64,000 nt of DNA. It comes from Caballeronia sordidicola. Its GTDB lineage: Bacteria > Pseudomonadota > Gammaproteobacteria > Burkholderiales > Burkholderiaceae. The translations under genes and the position numbers were made by a program. Position 1 is the stretch's first letter; each line of letters begins with the position of its first letter. Below the pieces are notes generated by a model. That model did no database searches. It saw only the letters and a list, made by a program, of their open reading frames with translations, and was not told the origin of the DNA. Of this stretch, positions 8,297 to 16,939 are shown one piece after another. Location of the stretch: NCBI RefSeq assembly GCF_002220365.1, contig NZ_MTHB01000256.1, forward strand, positions 124,001 through 188,000, given 5' to 3'.

Positions 8297-9760
8297 ATGA
8301 ATATCTCCCACACTCTTCACCATCACGCGGCAACACGCGCCGACCATCCGGCGTTGATCCGCGGCGAAGAGAGGGTCACCTACGGCGAGCTCGACGCTCT
8401 AGTGAGCCAGACGTCAAGGCATCTTGGGGAACTGGGTTTGGAAAGGGGGGAGGTAGTGGGAGTCGCGCTATCTGACAGTATTGATCACGTCGTGATCATG
8501 TTCGCACTTGCTCGCGCGGGTATGGTGATGCTGCCGCTTGACTGGCGGTGGACGGCGGGAGAGCAGGCCCGTGCTGCAGTCTTCTTTGAAGCGCGGTTGG
8601 TTCTTGCTGAGCCGGGAGCCGAGCCGTTACCGCAGCCTTCACCTGTCGTCACGACCGTCGACATTGACTGGCATTCAAATGTGGCACTGTGTCCAACCGA
8701 AGATGTGTGGCCGAATGAAGGAGGTCCTCTCCTGATGTCGTTGTCGTCGGGTACGACGGGGGCGCCGAAAGGACCGTGCCTCACCCACGAACAATTCTGG
8801 CGGCGCTTCTTTGGACACTGGATTAACTTGGGATTTAACGCTCAAGACGTTTATATATCTGCTACGCCCCTCTATTACGGCGGAGGACGAACCTTCGCGA
8901 TGCTCCTTCTGTACTCCGGAGCAACGGTTGTCCTATTTTCGCCGCCTTACAAGCCTGATGAATTATGCGCGGAAATCGCGAAGCGCAATGCGTCATCAAC
9001 CTTCCTCGTCCCGACGCTCTTGAGACGATTGCTTACCCTCGACGACGCCACCCTCGAGCCCATGAAACGAATGCGGCTGGTGCTGTCTTCAGGGGCCGCC
9101 TTGTATCCCGAGGAGGGCAAAGTGATGAGAGACCGGATCTGCCCCGGTTTGGTCGGCTACTACAGTTCTTCTGAGGGCGGAGGCGTCAGTTACATGACGG
9201 GAAAGGATGCTGATTTGCGCCCGGATTCCGTAGGTCGACCCGTGTTTGGCGTGGAAGTCCAGTGCGTTGACGAGAACCACGCGCCCGTCGATCACGGGCA
9301 AGTCGGGAAAATTCGCTACCGCGGACCGGCGGTGGCCAGCGGATATCACAACGACGCAATCGCAAGTGCCGAGGCATTTCGCGACGGTTGGTACTATCCC
9401 GGGGATTTGGGGTCGATGGACCAGAGCGGCTACTTGTCGCTTAAGGGGCGCTCGAAGGACATGATCATCAGGGGTGGAGTCAACGTCTATCCCGGCGAGA
9501 TAGAGGCCTTTCTGAACGCACATCCGGCCGTGCGTGAGAGTGCGGTCGTCGGATGGCCATCGCGAGAGTTCAATGAAGAGGTTGCGGCATTCGTCATCCT
9601 CGCGGGCGAAGTGGGCCCGGCGGATCTGAAGACCCATTGTCGAAAGGGGCTGGCTCCCTACAAAGTGCCGAAAGAGGTGTTCATCGTTGATGACTTGCCG
9701 CGCAGTGCATTGGGCAAGGTCTTAAAAGCGGAGCTCACTGCATCTCTGCCGCAGTTGTAG
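8297..9760 (+). CDS. AMP-forming acyl-CoA synthetase (acid-CoA ligase)
   Basis: A 487-residue member of the ANL adenylating family, which activates a carboxylic acid through an acyl-AMP to the CoA thioester. Core motifs run in order: SLSSGTTGAPKG (phosphate loop), GYYSSSEGG, GWYYPGDLG, KGRSKDMIIRGGVNVYPGEIE (hinge) and PRSALGKVLK with the catalytic Lys. ATG at 8297 follows GGCAGG and matches the family N-terminus; an in-frame ATG at 8237 is possible. It starts a forward transcript with an acyl-CoA dehydrogenase and an amidohydrolase-2 protein, so it probably activates the acid taken up by TctCBA. Substrate class (aliphatic, alicyclic or aromatic) is unknown. Confidence 0.9.
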   Translation: MNISHTLHHHAATRADHPALIRGEERVTYGELDALVSQTSRHLGELGLERGEVVGVALSDSIDHVVIMFALARAGMVMLPLDWRWTAGEQARAAVFFEARLVLAEPGAEPLPQPSPVVTTVDIDWHSNVALCPTEDVWPNEGGPLLMSLSSGTTGAPKGPCLTHEQFWRRFFGHWINLGFNAQDVYISATPLYYGGGRTFAMLLLYSGATVVLFSPPYKPDELCAEIAKRNASSTFLVPTLLRRLLTLDDATLEPMKRMRLVLSSGAALYPEEGKVMRDRICPGLVGYYSSSEGGGVSYMTGKDADLRPDSVGRPVFGVEVQCVDENHAPVDHGQVGKIRYRGPAVASGYHNDAIASAEAFRDGWYYPGDLGSMDQSGYLSLKGRSKDMIIRGGVNVYPGEIEAFLNAHPAVRESAVVGWPSREFNEEVAAFVILAGEVGPADLKTHCRKGLAPYKVPKEVFIVDDLPRSALGKVLKAELTASLPQL

Positions 9761-9825
9761 TTCGATCGCAGAAGCCACTAACACTCTACCGTCGTGGCGC
9801 GGGGAAACCCGCTCCCGCAAATCCT

Positions 9826-10965
9826 ATGATCGATTTTTCGTTGACTGACGACCAGCTTCAGATGATGGAGGCCGTTGATCGCTATCTGAGTCATCGCCTG
9901 CCGCCGTCAGAAGTGCTCAGACGCGACGCAACGCATACGCCGCCCTATGACCTGCTCCCTGAACTAGGCGATCTCGGCATTCTCGGCATACCCTTCAATC
10001 CCGAACACGGCGGTTTGGGCGAGAATTGGATGACGCTCGCGCTTGTTCAGGAGCGCATGGCACGCCATGCCTACTTTGCGGCGTCAATTGTGTCTCGGGT
10101 GGTGGCGTTTGGGGGCATGTCGTTAATGACCTACGGCAGTGAAGAGCAACGCGCCAAGTATCTTCCTGAACTGATTGGGGGCCGCGCACTATTTGCTTTG
10201 GCGCTATCCGAGCCTCAGGCAGGTAGCGACGCGACGGGAATCACGACCCGCGCAGAAAGAGTCGATGGAGGCTGGCACATCATCGGCCGCAAGACATGGA
10301 TTAGCGACGCAGACCGGGCAACTCATCTGGTGCTTCCTGCCCGTACCGAAAAGGGTGCGACGGGTTCGCGTGGCGTCAGTGTTTTCTTGGTGCCGAGACA
10401 CTCTGCTGGCATCAACATGACCACGCTGAACAAAGTGGGCAATCACTGCATGCCAAGTTATGACGTTGGCCTTGACGATGTGTTTGTTTCGGATGACGCG
10501 ATGCTGGGTACCGAAGGTGATGGCTTTAAGCATATTCTTTCGACGCTTCATTTCTCCCGTTCCAGCATGGCAGCCGCCGCCACAGGGTGTGCTCAGTCGG
10601 TCGTTGAGATGGCACTGGCTCACGCAAAGGAACGAATACAGTTCGGCAAGCCACTGTTCGCTAACCAGGTAATCAGGCACCGGCTTGCAGATATGCAAAT
10701 GCGGGTTGATCAGTCAAGGCTGAGTGTTTATCACCTTGCGTGGATGCTATCGGAGGGGATGGACTGCAAGCGACAAGCGGCGCAAGCGAAAATCATCGCG
10801 ACCGAGACGCTCCAGTTCGTGACCGATCACGGCATGCAGATTCTGGCAAGCGCTGGCTACTCAATGGACTCCCCTATGCAACGTATCTGGCGTGACGCTC
10901 GTTTGTATTCCTATGGAGAGGGGAGCAACGAAATTCAGCGTGAGCTTGTGTCCCGTGAACTTTAA
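9826..10965 (+). CDS. Acyl-CoA dehydrogenase
   Basis: A 379-residue flavoprotein of the acyl-CoA dehydrogenase family, oxidising an acyl-CoA to the 2-enoyl-CoA. Visible blocks are LGILGIPFNPEHGGLG in the helical N-domain, LALSEPQAGSDATGITTRA in the middle beta domain, the FAD-contacting region EGDGFKHILSTLHFSR, RIQFGKPLFANQVIRHRLADM and the C-terminal YGEGSNEIQRELVSREL with the catalytic-base Glu position. It follows the ligase by 65 bases and precedes the amidohydrolase-2 gene by 40, consistent with sequential activation and dehydrogenation. Confidence 0.92.
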   Translation: MIDFSLTDDQLQMMEAVDRYLSHRLPPSEVLRRDATHTPPYDLLPELGDLGILGIPFNPEHGGLGENWMTLALVQERMARHAYFAASIVSRVVAFGGMSLMTYGSEEQRAKYLPELIGGRALFALALSEPQAGSDATGITTRAERVDGGWHIIGRKTWISDADRATHLVLPARTEKGATGSRGVSVFLVPRHSAGINMTTLNKVGNHCMPSYDVGLDDVFVSDDAMLGTEGDGFKHILSTLHFSRSSMAAAATGCAQSVVEMALAHAKERIQFGKPLFANQVIRHRLADMQMRVDQSRLSVYHLAWMLSEGMDCKRQAAQAKIIATETLQFVTDHGMQILASAGYSMDSPMQRIWRDARLYSYGEGSNEIQRELVSREL

Positions 10966-11005
10966 ACCGTAACTACGAACAGTGATAACTGAGTGAAATC
11001 TATCA

Positions 11006-11899
11006 ATGACCCAATCTAACGGTATCGCTGCGATTGACATCGTTGTAAACATTTGGACTGAAGAGGCGAACCGCATCAGGCCGCGGCGCGACGACTTCTT
11101 TGGTGGAAAGATGAAAGTGCGAGACGATACGCTTGCCTTTATTTCCCACGAGGAAATGCTCAGACGCATGGATGCAGCGGGAATTGAACGATCTTTCCTG
11201 ATAGCCAGCCGAGTTGGAAGAAAAGGTCATCCCGCCTGCTATCACATGCCGTACGAAATTGTCGCGGAAGCGATTAATCAATATCCGGATCGATTCTATG
11301 GACTTGCCGGAATTGATCCTTATGAAGGTATGCGGGGCGTCGCCGAGTTTGAACGGTCCGTAAAGGAATACGGGTTTATCGGCGCGCACACCTATCCTCA
11401 CTGGTACGAGTTGGCGCCGGATCACGCAAAGTGGTACCCCTATTATGCGAAATGTGTTGAGCTAGATGTTCCCGTCCAGATGCAGGTCGGACAATCGATG
11501 ATTTACGATCCGAACTATCCTCTGAAAAGTGTTGGGCGGCCGATTACTCTCGATGCCGTTGCATGCGATTTCCCTGAACTGAAGCTGGTCGGAATACATG
11601 TCGGGATTCCATGGACGGACGAGATGATCGCGATGGCATGGAAGCATAAAAATGTCTTCATTGGCACCGACGCTCATAGCCCGAAATATTGGCCTGAGGC
11701 GTTTCTTCATTACATCAATACATTTGGCCAGGACAAAGTCATGTTCGGGACGGACTTCCCGATTTTGGACTTTGAACGAACAGTGAGCGAGATCGAAGCG
11801 CTGAATTTCAGACCGGAAGCGAAGCGCAAAATGCTTCGCGATAACGCCGTACGGATTTACAAGTTGCCGATTCCGAGGGCGGACGGGTGCGGTTTGTGA
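11006..11899 (+). CDS. Amidohydrolase-2 family protein lacking the N-terminal HxH
   Basis: A 297-residue TIM-barrel protein resembling the amidohydrolase-2 group (ACMSD-like decarboxylases and hydrolases). Support comes from GLAGIDPYEG, GFIGAHTYPHW, VPVQMQVGQS, LVGIHVGIPWTDEMI, the strand VFIGTDAHSPKYW and FGTDFPILDF with its metal-type Asp. The usual N-terminal His-x-His on strand 1 is missing: that place reads AIDIVVNIW. The family can use other ligands, so activity is not excluded, but a one-metal or non-hydrolytic role is possible. It is last in the ligase/dehydrogenase transcript and may act on the CoA-bound or ring intermediate. Confidence 0.82.
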   Translation: MTQSNGIAAIDIVVNIWTEEANRIRPRRDDFFGGKMKVRDDTLAFISHEEMLRRMDAAGIERSFLIASRVGRKGHPACYHMPYEIVAEAINQYPDRFYGLAGIDPYEGMRGVAEFERSVKEYGFIGAHTYPHWYELAPDHAKWYPYYAKCVELDVPVQMQVGQSMIYDPNYPLKSVGRPITLDAVACDFPELKLVGIHVGIPWTDEMIAMAWKHKNVFIGTDAHSPKYWPEAFLHYINTFGQDKVMFGTDFPILDFERTVSEIEALNFRPEAKRKMLRDNAVRIYKLPIPRADGCGL

Positions 11900-12198
11900 A
11901 GATTTGGGTACCGGTCAAACCGCGGCCGGAAATTCTTGAGCGATCCACGTTGCCTCGAATGTCGGACATTGCCGCAGGGTCTCAAACCTGCCCGCCTTCG
12001 GAGCGGGAGTAACGTGGGGGCACAGCGACTACTCAAGGTTGCACGACTGTCGCTGTACACGTACGAAATTGATTGATAACGATATTCAATGCGGCGATCC
12101 TGCGCTCCATACCTTCAGGGTATGAAAGTAGTCGGAAGCGGTGTTGGACTTCCCGGTTCGTTTGTTTCTACCATGTGTGCTCCTGGAGGGAACGCACG
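11900..12198. promoter_or_regulatory. Leader region of catBA
   Basis: About 300 bases with no convincing gene. The second half is AT-richer (12060-12095) and contains a LysR-type site at 12109-12123. A strong ribosome site (GGAGGG, 12185-12190) precedes the catB ATG by eight bases. Confidence 0.6.
12109..12123 (+). promoter_or_regulatory. BenM/CatM/CatR-type operator ATAC-N7-GTAT
   Basis: ATAC at 12109-12112, seven bases, then GTAT at 12120-12123, flanked to extend the dyad as CATACC/GGTATG. This is the known consensus for LysR-type regulators of catechol and benzoate genes that respond to cis,cis-muconate. It sits about 75 bases before the catB start, where such activators bind. No catR gene is adjacent. 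Confidence 0.7.
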
Positions 12199-13332
12199 AT
12201 GGTGACAACAGTAAAAGCAGCGGTAAGAATAGAAAGCGTGGAAACGCTGCTGATAGACGTTCCAACGATCCGGCCGCACCGCCTGTCGGTCGCGACCATG
12301 AACTGCCAGACTTTGGTTCTGGTCAGGATTCGCTGCTCGGACGGTGTAAGCGGCGTAGGCGAGGGCACGACCATCGGTGGTCTCGCGTATGGCGAGGAGA
12401 GTCCCGAGAGCATCAAGGTCAATATCGATACCTACTTCGCACCCTTGCTCAAAGGGTTGGATGCAACGCGGCCGGGTGCCGCCATGGCGAAGCTGCGCAA
12501 GCTGTTTCAGGGCAATCGTTTTGCGAAGTGCGCGGTGGAAACGGCACTCTTCGACGCCCAGGCTCAACGGATCGGCGTGCCGCTGTCGGAGTTGTTCGGC
12601 GGCCGCGTGACCGACTCGGTTGAAGTGGCATGGACGCTGGCGAGCGGCGATACGCGGCGTGACATCGATGAAGCCGAGCAGATGCTGGACCTGCGGCGGC
12701 ATCGCGTGTTCAAGCTGAAGATTGGTTCGGGAGCGGTAGCCGACGATGTGGCGCATGTCGTAGCAATCAAGAAAGCGCTCGACGAGCGTGGCGACGTTCG
12801 CGTGGATGTGAACCAGGCGTGGAGCGAGTCGGATGCCATCTGGGCGTTGCCGCGATTCGCCGATGCCGGCGTCAGTCTTGTCGAGCAACCCATCGCCGCC
12901 ACGAACCACGCGGGCCTCAAGCGCCTCACCGACCTGGCCCGCGTGCCGATCATGGCTGACGAAGCACTGCATGGCCCCGCCGATGCATTCGCACTGGCGA
13001 GCGACCGTTGCGCCGATGTCTTCGCCGTCAAGATTGCTCAGTCCGGCGGACTGCTGGGCGCGGCAAGCGTTGCATCGATCGCGCTCGCGGCCAATATCGA
13101 TTTGTATGGCGGCACGATGCTCGAGGGGGCAATCGGCACGATTGCATCGGCGCAACTATTCAGTACGTTCAGCGCGTTGAAGTGGGGGACGGAATTGTTC
13201 GGCCCGCTCCTGCTGACCGAGGAAATTCTCACCGAGCCCCTGCGTTATGAAGACTTTTCGCTGCACCTGCCACAAGGTCCGGGCCTGGGCATCACGCTCG
13301 ACTGGGAACGTATCGAACGGCTGCGACGCTGA
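12199..13332 (+). CDS. catB: Muconate cycloisomerase
   Basis: A 377-residue enolase-superfamily enzyme that converts cis,cis-muconate to muconolactone in the ortho branch of the beta-ketoadipate pathway. Catalytic features: FKLKIG with the Lys-x-Lys pair at 172/174, metal ligands Asp203 (DVNQAW), Glu229 (LVEQPI) and Asp254 (ADEAL), and the second base Lys278 in FAVKIAQSGG. ENDs with the typical C-terminal LYGGTMLEGAIGT block for the muconate-cycloisomerase group. ATG at 12199 is set by GGAGGG; the longer upstream frame is noncoding. catA follows 54 bases later. catC was not found in the window. Confidence 0.93.
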   Translation: MVTTVKAAVRIESVETLLIDVPTIRPHRLSVATMNCQTLVLVRIRCSDGVSGVGEGTTIGGLAYGEESPESIKVNIDTYFAPLLKGLDATRPGAAMAKLRKLFQGNRFAKCAVETALFDAQAQRIGVPLSELFGGRVTDSVEVAWTLASGDTRRDIDEAEQMLDLRRHRVFKLKIGSGAVADDVAHVVAIKKALDERGDVRVDVNQAWSESDAIWALPRFADAGVSLVEQPIAATNHAGLKRLTDLARVPIMADEALHGPADAFALASDRCADVFAVKIAQSGGLLGAASVASIALAANIDLYGGTMLEGAIGTIASAQLFSTFSALKWGTELFGPLLLTEEILTEPLRYEDFSLHLPQGPGLGITLDWERIERLRR

Positions 13333-13386
13333 CCCGCACTGATTCGCACTAACTGCACCGACCCCACACAACACACGGAGACAAAC

Positions 13387-14295
13387 ATGGACCACCAAGC
13401 TATTGATGCACTGCTCAAGACCATTAACGACAGCGCCACCAGCGAGGGCAATGCGCGCACGAAGGCGATCGTGAACCGCGTTATACGAGACCTGTTTTAT
13501 ACGATAGAAGACCTGGACGTACAGCCTGATGAGTTCTGGACCGCGCTCAACTATCTTGGCGAAGCGGGCAAGAGCGGTGAGCTCGGACTGCTTGCTGCGG
13601 GCTTGGGCTTCGAACATTTCCTCGACTTGCGAATGGACGAGGCGGAAGCAAAGGCAGGACTTGAAGGCGGTACGCCGCGCACGATCGAGGGACCGTTGTA
13701 TGTGGCCGGCGCGCCGGAGTCGGTCGGGCATGCACGTCTGGATGACGGCACGGATCCGGGCGAACCGCTCGTGATGCGCGGTCGCGTGATTGGCGAAGAC
13801 GGCGCGCCGCTGAAGGATGCGCTGGTTGAGGTATGGCATGCCAATCATCTGGGTAACTACTCATACTTCGACGCGTCGCAACCGGCGTTCAATCTGCGTC
13901 GAACCATTCGTACCGATGGCGCGGGTAACTACAGCTTCACGAGCGTCGTGCCGGTGGGCTACAGCGTGCCGCCCGCCGGCAAGACCCAGCAATTACTCGA
14001 TCAGTTGGGACGTCATGGTCATCGTCCGGCGCATATCCATTTCTTTATCTCGGCGCCGGGTTATCGCAAGCTGACGACGCAGATCAATATCGACGGTGAT
14101 CCGTATCTGTGGGACGACTTCGCGTTTGCCACGCGTGATGGTCTTGTCCCCGCGCTTAAAAAGGCGGAAGGGGCGCAAGGCAAACCGTATGGAGTGGAGG
14201 GTCAGTTCGTGCTGATCGATTTCGACTTCACACTCTTTAAGCAACGCGATGATATGAGGAGCACGGAGGTTGAACGCGCGCGCGTGGGAGCCTGA
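13387..14295 (+). CDS. catA: Catechol 1,2-dioxygenase
   Basis: A 302-residue intradiol dioxygenase that cleaves catechol between the hydroxyls to cis,cis-muconate. The helical N-terminal dimer domain is followed by the beta-sandwich with Fe(III) ligands: a Tyr in GNYSYFD (158 or 160), Tyr192 in VGYSVPP, and His216/His218 in HRPAHIHFF. The spacing of these residues matches bacterial type I enzymes. Preceded by ACACGGAGACAAAC giving a good ribosome site. It shares a transcript with catB under the muconate-responsive site upstream. Confidence 0.95.
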   Translation: MDHQAIDALLKTINDSATSEGNARTKAIVNRVIRDLFYTIEDLDVQPDEFWTALNYLGEAGKSGELGLLAAGLGFEHFLDLRMDEAEAKAGLEGGTPRTIEGPLYVAGAPESVGHARLDDGTDPGEPLVMRGRVIGEDGAPLKDALVEVWHANHLGNYSYFDASQPAFNLRRTIRTDGAGNYSFTSVVPVGYSVPPAGKTQQLLDQLGRHGHRPAHIHFFISAPGYRKLTTQINIDGDPYLWDDFAFATRDGLVPALKKAEGAQGKPYGVEGQFVLIDFDFTLFKQRDDMRSTEVERARVGA

Positions 14296-14330
14296 GCCTG
14301 ATAGTCAGAGGCAACACACGTTGATGCTTG

Positions 14331-14375
14331 GTTCGCTGCCTACCGCTGCGATGCGGCGCAGCGAACGCTTCTCTT
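14331..14375 (+). terminator. Hairpin downstream of catA
   Basis: Nine-base stem arms at 14331-14339 (GTTCGCTGC) and 14358-14366 (GCAGCGAAC), with a second small stem CCGC/GCGG in the loop, followed by the T-rich stretch GCTTCTCTT. It lies 36 bases after the catA stop and just before the convergent anti-sigma gene, a good place for a terminator, though the U-tract is broken. Confidence 0.55.
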
Positions 14376-14457
14376 AGATGACTTCATGCATGCACGCTAA
14401 GTGCCGGCTGCGTCCGTAAAAGACTGGCCCAATCAACAGAACAGCCTGGCAATCAAT

Positions 14458-15447
14458 TTATTCCACGCTGGCCACAATAAACGACCTCGAGCCAGAGGCC
14501 ACGTTTGCCGATGCCAGGGCGGCAGTGACCGGCAACGAGGTTTCACGGCCGAACAGCGTGGCGGTTCCGCCTGCCGATATCTGCTTGCCAAGCGCCGTCA
14601 GGTCGACACCTTCCGGCTGACCGATCAGCGCATAGCCCAACTCGGCCTGCCGCCATGTGACAACGGTCATGGAGGCGACCCGCTGGTCAGCTACCCCAGC
14701 ATCGGGCTTGACCTCCTTCATCACGCACAGCGCAATGGGCGCGCCTTTTTCGGGCAGGTAGACAATTTGCACGAGCGGTTTGTTGTTGAACCGCAGGCGC
14801 TGCACGCGCTTGAACGTGAGTCCGGCCGCGCTCAGGTCGGGAATGCGCAGCGCGAGGCCATCGTCCTGGCGAATTTCCTTGACGGTCTTGATCGACAGGT
14901 TGGCGTCGGTATCGACGTACGCCAGCGTATCGCGGGAATAGAGTTGCTGATAGCTGGCCGCCGCCATCACCCAAGGCGATACGCCCATGCCGACCGACGC
15001 TAGTGAAGCGCCTGCATTCGATGCCGGACTCACGCCGGGGCCTAGCCGAAGTACCAAGCCGCAGGCAAACGCACCAGCCAGGAAGGCGACGCCGAGCCAC
15101 GCCGGTGCTACGCGTAGTCGCGAGCGGATGGGTGAAGAAGACGGACTGCCTGGAGCGCGAGGAACGACAGGGTCGTTGACGCTAACGTCGGGAGTGGCGA
15201 CGGACTCGACGGTTTTTGCCTTCGCAGCACGCGCCATCTCTTCGATCTTCGCGCTAAGGCTACTCGGCACCGGTGGCAGCTTTTGCGCGGCGAACGCATC
15301 GCTGTACGGCAGCCGCGATGCCTGCAACAGCGCGACGCGTTCCGCCACGTCGGGAGACGTGCGAAGTTCGCGCTCGACTTCCTCGCGTTGGTGCGGCGGC
15401 AGTTCGCCGTCCACGTAGGCCATCAGCAGGATATCGTCCGATTTCAT
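14458..15447 (-). CDS. Anti-sigma factor (second of a tandem pair)
   Basis: A 329-residue single-pass membrane protein. The N-terminus ILLMAYVDGELPPHQREEVE is the cytoplasmic anti-sigma-domain start, but it has no zinc-binding Cys or His pair. A Pro/Ser-rich linker, one transmembrane helix at about 115-135 (APAWLGVAFLAGAF) and a periplasmic sensor domain follow. The sensor contains LRIPDLSAAGLTFKRVQRL, NNKPLVQIVYLPEKG and VVTWRQAELGYALIG. The same blocks occur in the gene upstream, so this is a tandem duplicate. It begins eight bases after its paralogue's stop. It carries a longer C-terminal tail than the paralogue. Confidence 0.85.
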   Translation of the reverse strand: MKSDDILLMAYVDGELPPHQREEVERELRTSPDVAERVALLQASRLPYSDAFAAQKLPPVPSSLSAKIEEMARAAKAKTVESVATPDVSVNDPVVPRAPGSPSSSPIRSRLRVAPAWLGVAFLAGAFACGLVLRLGPGVSPASNAGASLASVGMGVSPWVMAAASYQQLYSRDTLAYVDTDANLSIKTVKEIRQDDGLALRIPDLSAAGLTFKRVQRLRFNNKPLVQIVYLPEKGAPIALCVMKEVKPDAGVADQRVASMTVVTWRQAELGYALIGQPEGVDLTALGKQISAGGTATLFGRETSLPVTAALASANVASGSRSFIVASVE

Positions 15448-15455
15448 AAATTGGC

Positions 15456-16379
15456 TTAGGCGGCTGGCGGGAACAACGGTGAACTCGCTTTGCTAAACAA
15501 CTGCTCCACCTCGCGATTCGAAATACGCTTGCCGAGTGCGTCCAGATCGACGCCTTCCGTCTTTCCGATCAACGCGTAGCTAAGCTCCGCTTGCCGCCAT
15601 GTGACCACGTGCATTGTGTCGACCACCTGGGCGCTAACCGCTTGATCAGACTTCATGCCTTTCATGACGCATAGCGCAATGGGCGGTCCTTTCTCAGGCA
15701 GATAAACGATCTGCACGAGTGGCTTGTTGTTGAAACTCAAGCGGCGCACGGACTTGAAAGTCAGGCCGGCGCTGCTTAGGTCGGGAATACGCAGCGCGAG
15801 TTTGTCCTCACGACGAATGTCATCGATTATTTTTGTTGTCGCTGCCGGATTCTCGTCGGCGTAAGCCAGCGTGTCGCGCGTGTAAAGCTGCTGATAGCCA
15901 ACCGCCGCGGTTACCCATGGCGAGAGGCCGGAGCTTGCCATTGTTGCGCTGCCGGAACTCAGCGTGCCCGGGCTGAGAAGAGGAAACATCCCGGGCCGCA
16001 AAAAGAGTCCGCCGCAAAACGCGCCGGCAACACAGGCCGCTGCGAGCCACGTGGGAACCGTGCGCAAACGGGAGCGAACCGGTGCGGAGGCGGGCGCAAC
16101 GGAGGACAACGCAACCGAAGGATCGTTTGCGCCGAGAGCCGCGCTTTTAGCGCTGTGTGCGCGAGCCATCGCTTCGATCTTCTGTGTCAGCGAGTCCGGC
16201 ACAGGCGGTAATTTTTGCGCAGCGAACGCCTGCTTGTAGTCAAGACGCGACGCTTGCAGCAGCGCTACTAACTCCGCGGCTTCCGCAGAAGCGCGGATGT
16301 GCTCCTCGACTTCCCGGCTCTGTTGCGCAGAAAGTTCGCCGTCCACATAGGCCATCAGGATGAGGTCATCGGTTTTCAT
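15456..16379 (-). CDS. Anti-sigma factor (first of a tandem pair)
   Basis: A 307-residue protein with the same layout as its downstream neighbour: anti-sigma start LILMAYVDGELSAQQ, linker, transmembrane helix around 108-128 (VPTWLAAACVAGAF) and a periplasmic domain with LRIPDLSSAGLTFKSVRRL and VVTWRQAELSYALIG. The ATG overlaps the sigma-factor stop as ATGA, showing translational coupling and marking it as the cognate anti-sigma. By known behaviour of the family it holds the sigma factor at the membrane until a periplasmic signal is sensed. Confidence 0.87.
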   Translation of the reverse strand: MKTDDLILMAYVDGELSAQQSREVEEHIRASAEAAELVALLQASRLDYKQAFAAQKLPPVPDSLTQKIEAMARAHSAKSAALGANDPSVALSSVAPASAPVRSRLRTVPTWLAAACVAGAFCGGLFLRPGMFPLLSPGTLSSGSATMASSGLSPWVTAAVGYQQLYTRDTLAYADENPAATTKIIDDIRREDKLALRIPDLSSAGLTFKSVRRLSFNNKPLVQIVYLPEKGPPIALCVMKGMKSDQAVSAQVVDTMHVVTWRQAELSYALIGKTEGVDLDALGKRISNREVEQLFSKASSPLFPPAA

Positions 16380-16939
16380 GCGATGGAGTCCTTGCGCGTG
16401 ACCGACGCCTTCGCTTTCGAATCAGGCGTGCCCAATAATGCCCCGACGGTCTGACGCGCGCGCGACAGGCGGCTCATGACGGTGCCAATGGGTACTTCCA
16501 GAACATCCGCCGCTTCCTGATAGCTCAAGCCTTCCACCGCGACCAGCAGCATGACGACACGCTGCGCTTCGGGCAGCCGTTCAACGGCGCTGATGATCTG
16601 GCCGTGCATGAGTTGGGCTTCCGGGCCTTTGTCGACCGGGTCGGCAACGTTTTCCAGGAAGTCATCGTCCCAATCCATGCTGGAGCGCTTGCGTACGCTG
16701 CGCGCTCGCAACTCGTTGATCCAGGTGGAATGGACGATTGAAAACATCCAGCTTAGCGGGGAAGTATCGGGCTGTAATTGATGCGCCCGTTCGAGCGCAC
16801 GCACGCAGGCTCTCTGAACGAGATCCTCCGCGTCGTGCCGATCACCGGAAATGCGAAGCGCGAACGTCCAAAGTCGCGGCAGCATCTCGGGAAGCATGCC
16901 TGGTAAGTCTGCGCCGTTCATTGAACGAATGTCTCCCAT
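16376..16939 (-). CDS. ECF-type RNA polymerase sigma factor
   Basis: A 187-residue sigma-70 family protein with only regions 2 and 4. Region 2 shows DRHDAEDLVQRACVRALERA and WMFSIVHSTWINELR. Region 4 shows RLPEAQRVVMLLVAVEGLSYQEAADVLEVPIGTVMSRLSRAR, a helix-turn-helix for -35 recognition. The start may be ATG 16939 or ATG 16921; GGAGAC precedes the second at good spacing. It heads a three-gene unit with two membrane anti-sigma factors. The signal and regulon are not evident. Confidence 0.92.
   Translation of the reverse strand: MGDIRSMNGADLPGMLPEMLPRLWTFALRISGDRHDAEDLVQRACVRALERAHQLQPDTSPLSWMFSIVHSTWINELRARSVRKRSSMDWDDDFLENVADPVDKGPEAQLMHGQIISAVERLPEAQRVVMLLVAVEGLSYQEAADVLEVPIGTVMSRLSRARQTVGALLGTPDSKAKASVTRKDSIA

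Noticed and set aside
12073..12198. Longer catB start at 12073
   Set aside because: The extra 42 residues are not coding-like and cover the operator; the ATG at 12199 has a strong ribosome site.
12115..13155. A 346-codon minus-strand frame opposite catB
   Set aside because: catB has all catalytic residues and a strong ribosome site; the antisense frame is a by-product of GC-rich codon use.
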